A stretch of DNA of 33,047 nucleotides. Source: Gemmatimonadota bacterium. Its GTDB lineage: Bacteria; Gemmatimonadota; Gemmatimonadetes; Longimicrobiales; Gaopeijiaceae. Location: positions 1 to 33,047 of the forward strand of contig JAJDVR010000262.1 in the NCBI GenBank assembly GCA_022826025.1, in the 5' to 3' direction. A program made the translations under genes and the position numbers. Positions 8,368-16,501 of the stretch are shown here, in pieces (position 1 is the first letter of the stretch; each line of letters begins with the position of its first letter). The notes beneath the pieces are model-generated. The model ran no database searches. It was not told where the DNA came from and saw only the letters and a program-made list of their open reading frames with translations.

Positions 8368-8761
8368 TGCCCCCCCTGTGGATGATTGTCTCGCGCGGTT
8401 TCCGGGCCGCGCTCCCCGTTCGCACCCCATGAATCCAAACACTCCAGGCCGGGCGTTGCCATGACTGGATGGGACGTCATGGACGAAGCCTCTCGCGACG
8501 GGTCGGGAGGCTGGCAGGGGAGGGCCCGGGGATGCGACCATCAGGGTGTGCGGACCGCGGGCATCGTGGCGGGTCGGGGATGGATGAACCGCAGGGCCCG
8601 GCGGACCCCGCGCGCGGCTCGCACCTACCGCGCTGCTTGCGGTCCACGTTAGACTATCCGTCGGTGGCAGCCGAAGCGGAAGCGGACTCTGCGGCGACCG
8701 GGAGCCCGCGCAACCCAAACGACGTGCACCGGCTCAACGTGAGCCCGTGCGGAGGGCGGAC
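8368..8761. other. divergent intergenic region upstream of citrate synthase
   Basis: This 394-base gap separates the pilin-like gene (minus) from gltA (plus). It must hold promoters for both, but I cannot name a convincing -35/-10 pair; TAGACT at 8650-8655 is the best -10-like hexamer upstream of gltA. A modest inverted repeat (AGCCTC at 8487-8492 with GAGGCT at 8507-8512) is present. No gene is supported. Confidence 0.3.
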
Positions 8762-10056
<1,295 letters not shown>

Positions 10057-10060
<4 letters not shown>

Positions 10061-10935
10061 TCGAACTCCTCGACCTCGAACATCTGGGTCTCAAGGGCGC
10101 GATCTCGTCCGTTCTGCTGGAGGTCCCCGAGCCCGTTCTGGTCGATCCTGGACCCGCGACCTGCCTGGATATGCTCCGGGCCCGCCTGGCCGAGCGAGGT
10201 CTTGCGATCTCCGACCTGCGCGCCGTCGTCCTCACCCACATCCACCTGGATCACGCCGGCGCCACGGGGCACCTGGTGAGCGAAAACGACGGCCTGACCG
10301 TGCATGTCCACACCGACGCAGCGCCCCACGTCGCGGATCCGGACCGCCTGGTGCGGAGCACGCGGCGCACCTTCGGCGAGGCCCACGACCGCCTGTGGGG
10401 TGAGGTGCGCCCGGTCCCGGCGCGCAACATCCGTCCCTGGGAGCCGGGCGGCCGCTCTCCGCTGCGGCTCCTGCGCCCCATCGCCACGCCGGGCCACATC
10501 GGTCATCACGTTGCCTGGCTGCACGACCGCGACGGCGTATTGCTTTGCGGCGACGCGCTGGGCGTAATCCTCGACCGACGCGCCCCCGTGCATCCCCCCA
10601 CCCCCGCGCCCGGAGTGAACGTGGAGGCCTGGCAGTCGACGCTCGAGCGGGTGCGGGTCTACGATCCCGACCGATTCGCGGTGGCGCACTTCGGCATCTA
10701 CGAGGACTTCGAGGCGCGGCGGAAAGAGCTGAGCCAAGCGCTGGCAGCGCTGGAAGACCGGGCGCGGGCCAGTCTGGAGACGGACGGCGCGCGGCTGGCC
10801 GAGGAGTACGAGACGGAGACCAGGGAACGGCAGGCGGCGGTGATCGGGCAGGAGAGAGCCCGGCGCTACTTTGACGTCTTCAACGCTGCCAACGACTGGG
10901 CGGGAATGCGGCTGTACCTGAAGCGCCTCGCTTGA
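10057..10935 (+). CDS. metallo-beta-lactamase-fold hydrolase
   Basis: I place the start at the TTG at 10057, which overlaps the gltA stop (TTGA) and begins the conserved fold; the frame is open further upstream inside gltA, and there is no close ribosome site, so the start is uncertain. The 292-residue product has the family's metal ligands in order: HIHLDH at 61-66 (HxHxDH), His147 in TPGHIGHH, Asp166 in LCGDALG and His211 in AHFG. This points to a two-zinc hydrolase of the glyoxalase II/MBL superfamily. A C-terminal alpha-helical tail of about 75 residues (charged, with RARRYFDVFNAAND) extends beyond the fold, as in several uncharacterised family members. Substrate unknown; translational coupling to citrate synthase hints at a metabolic thioester or ester, but that is speculation. 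Confidence 0.85.
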
Positions 10936-11156
10936 CCCTGCGCCGCTCATCCCTATCTTTTGCCGTTGACAACGCGGAAGCGAGGATCGCACGTTCCCTC
11001 CACCTTCGGCGCCAGGCGCCGCAGGGTTACGAGACGGGTCGGCCGGCGAGCAGCGTCGATCGGCCACCCGGTGTTTCGTGTCCCGGGGTGGCCCGGGTTT
11101 TTTTGTCCCACGATCCTGCCGGAGGGCGGGTTCACTGAACCACGGAGGAACAGGCC
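10936..11156 (+). promoter_or_regulatory. infC leader region
   Basis: This 221-base gap contains a perfect TTGACA at 10966-10971, although I see no matching -10 hexamer 17 bases on. It also has a short palindrome CGGCGCC-A-GGCGCCG (11007-11021) and then the terminator at 11061-11104. The segment GGGTCGGCC (11036-11044) can pair with GGCCACCC (11062-11069), with one bulged C. That is the same strand the terminator stem uses, so two exclusive folds are possible. Leader control of infC-rpmI-rplT by L20 is known in Firmicutes and Proteobacteria; this leader would be an independent version. Confidence 0.5.
11061..11104 (+). terminator. terminator / attenuator ahead of infC
   Basis: GGCCACCCGG (11062-11071) pairs with CCGGGGTGGCC (11083-11093) in ten base pairs with one bulged G around an 11-base loop, followed by CGGG and seven Ts (11098-11104). 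It ends 52 bases before the infC start and 169 bases after the MBL gene stop. It may end the gltA transcript, attenuate the infC operon, or both. Confidence 0.75.
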
Positions 11157-11669
11157 ATAAAGGAACAGAGGATCCGAGTCAACGACCAGATCAGGATCAG
11201 TCCCATTCGGCTCATCGACGAGCGGGGCGCCCAGGTGGGTATCGTCTCCATAGAGGAGGCGCGCGAGCGGGCCGGCAGAGCCGGCCTGGATCTGGTCGAG
11301 GTGGCGCCGGCCGCGCGTCCGCCCGTATGCCGGCTCATGGACTACGGGAAGTACAAGTACAACGCGGCCCGCAAGGCCAAGGAAGCAAAGAAGAAGCAGC
11401 ATCACATACAGATCAAGGAAGTGAAGTTCAGGCCGGGAATCGAGGATCACGACTACGACTTCAAGGTCCGGCACGCCCGCCGCTTCCTCGGCGACGGCAA
11501 CAAGGTGAAGCTGACGATGATGTTCCGCGGGCGGCAGCTCTCCCACCCCGAGATCGGGCTGGAGGTGCTGAGGCGGGTGACGGCGGACCTGGAAGAGATT
11601 TCCAGGATAGAGACGCGCCCCGTGAGGGAAGGGCGCACCATGACGATGGTTCTGGCTCCGAGGATTTGA
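11157..11669 (+). CDS. infC: translation initiation factor IF-3 (AUA start)
   Basis: IF-3 binds the 30S subunit, prevents premature 50S joining and rejects non-canonical start codons. The conserved N-domain ([23 protein letters not shown]) is encoded upstream of the first ordinary start codon (GTG at 11235), so a longer reading is needed. In frame, a TGA at 11136 is followed by ACC ACG GAG GAA CAG GCC ATA. The ATA at 11157 lies eight bases after GGAGG (11144-11148), making AUA the most likely start and giving 170 residues, the usual IF-3 length. E. coli infC starts with AUU and Myxococcus with AUC, which lets IF-3 repress its own synthesis; the same logic would apply here. The C-domain is complete ([54 protein letters not shown]). 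rpmI follows after two bases. Confidence 0.93.
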   Translation: MKEQRIRVNDQIRISPIRLIDERGAQVGIVSIEEARERAGRAGLDLVEVAPAARPPVCRLMDYGKYKYNAARKAKEAKKKQHHIQIKEVKFRPGIEDHDYDFKVRHARRFLGDGNKVKLTMMFRGRQLSHPEIGLEVLRRVTADLEEISRIETRPVREGRTMTMVLAPRI

Positions 11670-11671
11670 TC

Positions 11672-11869
11672 GTGCCGAAGATGAAGACCAACCGCGGAGC
11701 GGCCAAGCGAGTCCGCCGCACCGGCCGCGGCAAGCTCCGCAGGATGAGGGCGTACAAGAGCCACATCCTCACCAAGAAGACCCGGAAGCGGAAGCGCCGC
11801 CTGCGTTCAGCCACGCTGGTGTCCGGCGCGGACGAGCGAAGGCTCCGCCGCCTGCTTCCCAACTCATAA
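11672..11869 (+). CDS. rpmI: 50S ribosomal protein L35
   Basis: The product has 65 residues when started at the GTG at 11672, two bases after the infC stop; this is the family's normal length and gives the canonical [12 protein letters not shown] beginning. The protein is extremely basic ([27 protein letters not shown]), as expected for a small rRNA-binding protein of the large subunit. Its place between infC and rplT is the standard operon order. An ATG further in (MKTNRG) would remove conserved residues. Translation is probably coupled to infC. Confidence 0.96.
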   Translation: MPKMKTNRGAAKRVRRTGRGKLRRMRAYKSHILTKKTRKRKRRLRSATLVSGADERRLRRLLPNS

Positions 11870-11890
11870 GGCCGCGGGAGAGAGAACCCC

Positions 11891-12253
11891 ATGCCCAGAA
11901 CGACCGGCGCCCCCGCGCGCAAACGTCGCAAGAAGAAGATTCTTCGCCAGGCCAAGGGCTACTTCGGCGCCAGAAAGAAGCTGTACCGCACGGCGAAGGA
12001 CGCCGTGGAGCGCGGTTGGGAGTACGCCTACCGGGACCGCAAGCAGAAGAAGCGGAACTTCCGGCGGCTCTGGATCACGCGTATCAACGCGGCTTCACGG
12101 CAGCACGACCTGTCCTATTCCCGGTTCATCAACGGCCTCCAGCGGGCGGGTATCGAACTGGACCGCAAGTCGCTGGCGGACCTGGCCGTGCGCAACCCGG
12201 AGGCGTTCGCAGCCCTGGCGGACCGCGCCAAGCAGGGACTGGCCGGTGCCTGA
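11891..12253 (+). CDS. rplT: 50S ribosomal protein L20
   Basis: The 120-residue product begins [20 protein letters not shown] and contains [41 protein letters not shown] followed by the globular C-terminal half ([25 protein letters not shown]). This is the complete L20 architecture: a long basic N-terminal tail that threads 23S rRNA and a C-terminal domain that, in other bacteria, binds the infC-rpmI-rplT leader mRNA for autogenous repression. The start at 11891 is preceded by a purine-rich GGGAGAGAG. It lies 21 bases after rpmI and 30 bases before pheS. Confidence 0.97.
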   Translation: MPRTTGAPARKRRKKKILRQAKGYFGARKKLYRTAKDAVERGWEYAYRDRKQKKRNFRRLWITRINAASRQHDLSYSRFINGLQRAGIELDRKSLADLAVRNPEAFAALADRAKQGLAGA

Positions 12254-12283
12254 GCGCGGTTCGCGCGCCTAGTCCGACCCTTC

Positions 12284-13315
12284 GTGTCCGAGGCCGGCTC
12301 TCTCATCGATGAGCTCGGGGCGCTCGAACGGGAGGCGCAGGATGCCATCGCCGGCACGAGTGATCCCGCGGCCCTGGAGCAGGTCCGGGTAGCATTCCTG
12401 GGCCGCAGGGAAGGGCGCGTATCGCGGATCCTGCGCCAGCTCGGCGGCCTCAGCCCGGAAGCACGCCCGGCCGTGGGCGCCGAAGCGAACCGGATCAAGC
12501 AGGTACTGCGCGGCGCGCTGGAAGAGCGGGAACGCCGCTTCGCGCAGGAGCGCGCGGACAAGCGTACGCCGGTGCGGGATCTCACGCTTCCCGGGCGGGA
12601 CCGATGGCAGGGCGCGCGCCACCCCGTCACCCTGGTCGTCGACGAGATCTGCGACATCTTCGCGCGTCTGGGGTTCACGCGCGCCCGGGGGCCCGAGGCG
12701 GAGACCGAGTGGTACAACTTCGTCGCGCTCAACACGCCCATGGACCATCCCGCCGCGGACGAGCAGGACACCCTCTACCTGAAGGGCGGGGGGCTCCTGC
12801 GCAGTCACACCTCTCCGGTCCAGATCCGAATCCTCGAGGAGTACCGCCCGCCCGTGCGCATCCTCGCTCCCGGTCCGGCCTACCGGCGCGACACCTGGGA
12901 CGCCACGCACGCGCCCGCGTTCTTCCAGATCGAAGGCCTGGCGGTGGATGAGGGCATCACCTTCGTGGACTTCAAGGCTACCCTCTCGGAGTTCGCGCGC
13001 CGGTTCTGGGGACCCGGCACCCGCGTCCGCTTCCGCCCCGGCTACTTCCCCTTCACGGAGCCGAGCGCGGAGGTCGACGTGAAGAGGCGCGTGGTGGGCG
13101 CGGACGGCAGCGTCGAGGAGACGGCCTGGCTGGAGATCATGGGAGCCGGAATGGTCGATCCGGCGGTGCTCGAGAACGTGGGCATCGATCCCGAACGCTA
13201 TTCGGGCTGGGCCTTCGGCATGGGGCCCGCGCGCATCGCCATGATCAAGTACGGGATTACCGACATCCGGATGCTCTACGAGAACGACATCCGCTTCCTC
13301 TCCCAGTTCGCATGA
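12284..13315 (+). CDS. pheS: phenylalanine--tRNA ligase alpha subunit
   Basis: This is the catalytic subunit of the (alpha-beta)2 enzyme that charges tRNA-Phe. The GTG at 12284 gives 343 residues, the usual length, but no good ribosome site precedes it. Residues 1-95 form the N-terminal coiled coil that contacts tRNA. Class II motifs follow: motif 2 around PAYRRDTWDATHAPAFFQIEGL, and motif 3 in WAFGMGPARIAMIKYGI near the C-terminus. HTSPVQIR and FRPGYFPFTEPSAEVDV are also typical of PheS. The ATGA overlap with pheT (13312-13315) couples the synthesis of the two subunits. Confidence 0.97.
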   Translation: MSEAGSLIDELGALEREAQDAIAGTSDPAALEQVRVAFLGRREGRVSRILRQLGGLSPEARPAVGAEANRIKQVLRGALEERERRFAQERADKRTPVRDLTLPGRDRWQGARHPVTLVVDEICDIFARLGFTRARGPEAETEWYNFVALNTPMDHPAADEQDTLYLKGGGLLRSHTSPVQIRILEEYRPPVRILAPGPAYRRDTWDATHAPAFFQIEGLAVDEGITFVDFKATLSEFARRFWGPGTRVRFRPGYFPFTEPSAEVDVKRRVVGADGSVEETAWLEIMGAGMVDPAVLENVGIDPERYSGWAFGMGPARIAMIKYGITDIRMLYENDIRFLSQFA

Positions 13316-15729
13316 ACGTCTCGCGCCGGTGGTTGCAGGCGGTGGCGCCCGGGCTCGACCTGGGTGCCGGGGAAATCGCGGCCCGGCTGGCGATGCGCGG
13401 CGCGCCCGTGGAGGGGATCACGGACCTGGCCGCAGAGATCGCCGGGGTGGTGATCGGCCGCGTGCAGCGCGTGCGCCGGCACCCGAACGCGGACCGGTTG
13501 TCCGTCTGCGAGGTCGACGGGGGCAACGGTACCGTGCAGGTTGTGTGCGGGGCGTCCAACGTCCGCGCGGGCGCCTGCTACCCCTTCGTGCCGGTGGGCG
13601 CCGTCCTTCCGGGGGACGTGCGCATCAAGCGCGTCCGCATCCGCGGCCAGGAGTCGCGCGGCATGCTCTGTTCGGCCCGCGAATTGGGGCTGGGCACCGA
13701 CCACCGCGGCATTCTGGAGCTGGCGGGACAGTTCGACCCGGGAAGCCCCTTCGCCCCCACCGTCGGCCTGGACGACCACCGCCTGGACGTCGAGGTCTCG
13801 CCCAATCGGGGGGACCTGCTCTCCCATGTGGGCGTGGCGCGCGAACTGGTCGGTGAAGGCGGGATCCGCCTGGCCGACCTCCCCGGGGCGGTCGAGCACG
13901 AGCTCACGGTGCGCACCGGGTCGCCGGCGGTCGACGGGGCGGGGGTGCGCGTCCGCATCGACGACCCGCGGCAGTGCTGGCGCTACATGGCGGCGGTCGT
14001 GCGCGGGGTGCGGGTCGGCCCTTCCCCGGAGTGGCTGGCGTCCCGCCTGCGGGCGGCGGGCGCCCATCCCATAAACAACGTGGTGGACGCCACCAACTAC
14101 GCGCTGCTGGAGCTGGGTCAGCCGCTGCACGCCTTCGATCTTGCCAGGGTCGCGGGACCCGAGATCGTGGTCCGGGGGGCCCGACAGGGCGAGACGGTGC
14201 GGACGCTCGACGGCGAACAGCGCGAACTGGACGAGGGAATGCTCCTCATTTGCGATCCCGAGGAGGCGCTGGCCATAGCCGGGGTCATGGGCGGGAGCGA
14301 ATCCGAGATCGACGAGGGGACCACGGACGTCCTGCTGGAATGCGCGCTCTTCAACCCGAGGGGGGTGCGCGCGGTGCGGCGGGCGCTGGGCATGTCGACC
14401 GACGCCAGCTACCGGTTCGAACGCGGAGTAGACCCGGCCGGGCTGGAGTTGGCGATTCGGCGCACGGTTTCGATCATCGTGGCGACCGCGGGCGGCGAGC
14501 CGGCGCCCACCCTCCTCGACGCCTGCCCCCGGCCCTGGCGCGCGCCCGTCGTGGCGCTTCGGCCCGACCGGGTCGGGCAGCTGCTGGGCGTCCGCTTCGA
14601 AGCCGATGACATCGTGGACCTGCTCGAGCCGCTGGGATACCGCTGCAGCCCGGCCGCCGGCGCAATCGAGGTCACGGTCCCGGGGCACCGTAGCTACGAC
14701 ACCCTGCGCGAGGTCGACCTGGTCGAGGAGATCGCGCGCGTCCACGGGTACGACCGCTTCCCGGACAGCCTGGGCGCCTTCCGCCCGGGGACGGTCCCGG
14801 ACGACCCCCTCCTGCGGTTGCACGACCGTCTCAGGACGATCCTGGTGGGCCGCGGGTTCCTGGAGGCGCACACGACCGCATTCGCGCCCGCGGAGGAGGG
14901 AGAGGTGGAGGTGCTCAACCCGGTCTCCGCGGAGGAGAGCCACCTGCGCCGGACCGTGCTCTTCGGGCTTCTGCACGCGGTCGAACACAACTTCGCGCGG
15001 GGCGCCCGCGACATCCGGCTCTTCGACATGGGCGCGGTATTCGGCGGCGACGGGTCCGGCGGGTTGCCGCGCGAGACGAATCGGCTCGCGGTGGCGATGA
15101 CCGGGCGGCGGCGGCCCCACCACTGGTCCGCCGGGGATCGGCCGTGGGACGAGTGGGAGCTGCGCGGCCTGGCCGAGGAACTGGTCGCGGCCGTGCTCCC
15201 GGGGGAGTGCTCGGTGGAGCCCGGCACCTTCGACTCGGCCTTCTTCGAGGAGGGGTGCGAGTTTCTGCTGCGGGCGGCCGACGGCTCGGTGATTGGCGGC
15301 GCCGGCAAGGTGCGCGCGGCCCGGGTGGACGCCCCCGTCTGGGCAGGACCGGTCTGGGGGCTGGAGCTCGAACTGGGGGACGGTGTCCGGGGGCGGCCCG
15401 ACCCGGCCTTCCGTCCGCTTCCCGCCTTCCCGGCGGTGGAGCGTGACCTGGCCCTGCTGATTCCGGATTCGCTCCCGGCCCGGCAGGTGCTGGAGTTCCT
15501 GGAGAGAGGCGGAGGCAGGGATCTCGTCGGAGTTTCCGTCTTCGACCTGTTCCGCGGCGGGGATGTGCCGGATGGCTACCGGTCGGTCGGATTCCGCCTG
15601 CGCTTTCAGTCCGGACGCCGGACCCTGACGGATAACGCCGTCGATCGCGCGGTGCGGCGTCTCGTCCAGCGACTCAAGGAGGAGTTTGGTGTCGAACCCA
15701 GAGCAGGCGCAGCAGGCTCCGGACGCTAG
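13312..15729 (+). CDS. pheT: phenylalanine--tRNA ligase beta subunit
   Basis: The 805-residue beta subunit overlaps pheS by four bases. Its domains are in the normal order. An N-terminal EMAP-like tRNA-binding domain lies at about residues 40-150 (VIGRVQRVRRHPNADRLSVCEVD, RGQESRGMLCSARELGLG). The B3/B4 editing domain, which hydrolyses Tyr-tRNA-Phe, is at about 200-380 (INNVVDATNYALLELGQPLHAFD). The B5 domain is at about 400-475, followed by a catalytic-like domain. The C-terminal ferredoxin-fold anticodon-binding domain is at about 705-800 (FPAVERDLALLIPDS, TLTDNAVDRAVRRLVQRLKEEFG). Length and order match full-length PheT. The last 41 bases overlap the next gene, whose ribosome site (AAGGAGG at 15677-15683) lies inside pheT. 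Confidence 0.97.
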   Translation: MNVSRRWLQAVAPGLDLGAGEIAARLAMRGAPVEGITDLAAEIAGVVIGRVQRVRRHPNADRLSVCEVDGGNGTVQVVCGASNVRAGACYPFVPVGAVLPGDVRIKRVRIRGQESRGMLCSARELGLGTDHRGILELAGQFDPGSPFAPTVGLDDHRLDVEVSPNRGDLLSHVGVARELVGEGGIRLADLPGAVEHELTVRTGSPAVDGAGVRVRIDDPRQCWRYMAAVVRGVRVGPSPEWLASRLRAAGAHPINNVVDATNYALLELGQPLHAFDLARVAGPEIVVRGARQGETVRTLDGEQRELDEGMLLICDPEEALAIAGVMGGSESEIDEGTTDVLLECALFNPRGVRAVRRALGMSTDASYRFERGVDPAGLELAIRRTVSIIVATAGGEPAPTLLDACPRPWRAPVVALRPDRVGQLLGVRFEADDIVDLLEPLGYRCSPAAGAIEVTVPGHRSYDTLREVDLVEEIARVHGYDRFPDSLGAFRPGTVPDDPLLRLHDRLRTILVGRGFLEAHTTAFAPAEEGEVEVLNPVSAEESHLRRTVLFGLLHAVEHNFARGARDIRLFDMGAVFGGDGSGGLPRETNRLAVAMTGRRRPHHWSAGDRPWDEWELRGLAEELVAAVLPGECSVEPGTFDSAFFEEGCEFLLRAADGSVIGGAGKVRAARVDAPVWAGPVWGLELELGDGVRGRPDPAFRPLPAFPAVERDLALLIPDSLPARQVLEFLERGGGRDLVGVSVFDLFRGGDVPDGYRSVGFRLRFQSGRRTLTDNAVDRAVRRLVQRLKEEFGVEPRAGAAGSGR

Positions 15730-16006
15730 CGAGCCCTTCGCGCGCCTGGAGTCGGCGGTCCGGCGACTTATCCGGCAGAGCGCGGAACTGAGGGCCGAAC
15801 TGCGGTCGGCCCGGGAGCGAAACGAGGAGCTGATGGAGTTCCTCGCTCCCATCGCCGAGGGCGAAGCAAGCCCGGAAAGCGTGGTGGAAAGACTGCGCGC
15901 GGCCGAGCGTGAGCGACGCGAGCTGGAGGGACGTCTTGAGCGGGGCCGCGCGGTGGTGGAGAGGATGATCGCCCGCATACGATTCCTGGAGGGTCGGGAT
16001 GGCTGA
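15689..16006 (+). CDS. small coiled-coil protein next to ZapA (possible ZapB-like)
   Basis: The 105-residue product starts at the GTG at 15689, five bases after AAGGAGG; a TTG just upstream at 15686 is too close to that site. Most of the sequence is heptad-like and charged: residues about 19-52 (FARLESAVRRLIRQSAELRAELRSARERNEELMEFL) and 68-101 (RLRAAERERRELEGRLERGRAVVERMIARI) should form coiled coils separated by a short SPES-type linker. There are no cysteines and no membrane segment. It overlaps pheT by 41 bases and zapA by 8 bases, so it is co-translated with ZapA. ZapB, the coiled-coil partner of ZapA at the division ring, is an attractive analogue, but the similarity is one of form, not recognised sequence. 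A generic cell-division or pheT-zapA spacer protein is the alternative. Confidence 0.75.
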   Translation: MSNPEQAQQAPDASEPFARLESAVRRLIRQSAELRAELRSARERNEELMEFLAPIAEGEASPESVVERLRAAERERRELEGRLERGRAVVERMIARIRFLEGRDG

Positions 16007-16313
16007 TACCGAGAACGCAGTCTCGCTGACGGTTGAGATCGGGGGCGAGAAGTACGCCATCCGGTCCACCGCCGACCGCGAGAAAGTCGAGCGATGTGCC
16101 CGTTTCCTGGATGAGAACATCAGCGAGGTTCTCCACCGCGGGGCCGGGCTGATGGACGCGTACAAGGCCACGATTCTTGCGGCCCTCTCCATCACCGCGC
16201 GGTACTTCGAGGCCGAGGACGATCTGACCCGCCTGCGGGCGCGGATGGCGCGCCGGTCCGGATCGCTCGCAGAGGAAGTCGAGGCCGAGTTGGCGGAGGA
16301 CGCCGGGTCCTGA
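15999..16313 (+). CDS. zapA: cell division protein ZapA
   Basis: The 104-residue product starts at the ATG at 15999, five bases after GGAGGG. ZapA bundles FtsZ filaments at midcell. The N-terminal half (VSLTVEIGGEKYAIRSTADREKVERCARFLDENISEV) matches the ZapA globular domain with its alternating strand-helix pattern, and the C-terminal half (YKATILAALSITARYFEAEDDLTRLRARM) is the tetramer-forming coiled coil. Length is typical. It overlaps the preceding small coiled-coil gene. The 188 bases after it hold a strong RNA rod structure, as zapA-ssrS does in Proteobacteria. Confidence 0.92.
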   Translation: MADTENAVSLTVEIGGEKYAIRSTADREKVERCARFLDENISEVLHRGAGLMDAYKATILAALSITARYFEAEDDLTRLRARMARRSGSLAEEVEAELAEDAGS

Positions 16314-16324
16314 TCCCGACACAT

Positions 16325-16479
16325 CGCTTGCGCCTGTCCGCTCCATCCTCATATTGTGACGAGTTTTAGATAGCATTCCGCCCGTCGCCGCCGGTACGGC
16401 GCGGGCACGGAATCGGTCAGGGTCTGCTTCGTCCTCGGTCGGAACGGCCCCACGGGAATGGAACTGGCAGGCGCGCGTG
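16325..16479 (+). ncRNA. candidate 6S-like RNA (rod-shaped structure between zapA and rny)
   Basis: Bases 16325-16350 pair with 16454-16479 in one continuous register without bulges: 22 of 26 positions pair, including several G-U pairs and a perfect GCGCCTG/CAGGCGC block. Inside is an open region. Its 5' side (16351-16374) is AU-rich, and its 3' side is about 40 bases with a weak four-pair hairpin. A terminal hairpin at 16375-16413 (ATTCCG, CCCG and CGCCG paired with CGGCG, CGGG and CGGAAT) closes it. A long closing stem, central bubble and apical stem is the 6S RNA plan, and zapA-ssrS adjacency is conserved in Proteobacteria. I did not recognise 6S sequence motifs or a terminator. CAGGCGC can also pair locally with GCGCCTG at 16479-16485. 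A structured rny leader is the alternative. Confidence 0.4.
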
Positions 16480-16501
16480 CGCCTGATCCGGAGCGCATAC
16501 A

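Noticed and set aside
8637-8655. TTGCGG...TAGACT as a gltA promoter
   Set aside because: The spacing between the two elements is only seven bases, too short for a sigma-70 promoter.
13276-15978. 900-codon minus-strand open frame opposite pheT
   Set aside because: It mirrors the strongly supported pheT. Its composition is typical of antisense reading in GC-rich DNA, with no domain or ribosome site.
16354-16372. TTGTGA...TAGATA upstream of rny as a promoter
   Set aside because: The distance between the hexamers is far below 17 bases, and the stretch is better explained as the open side of the rod structure.
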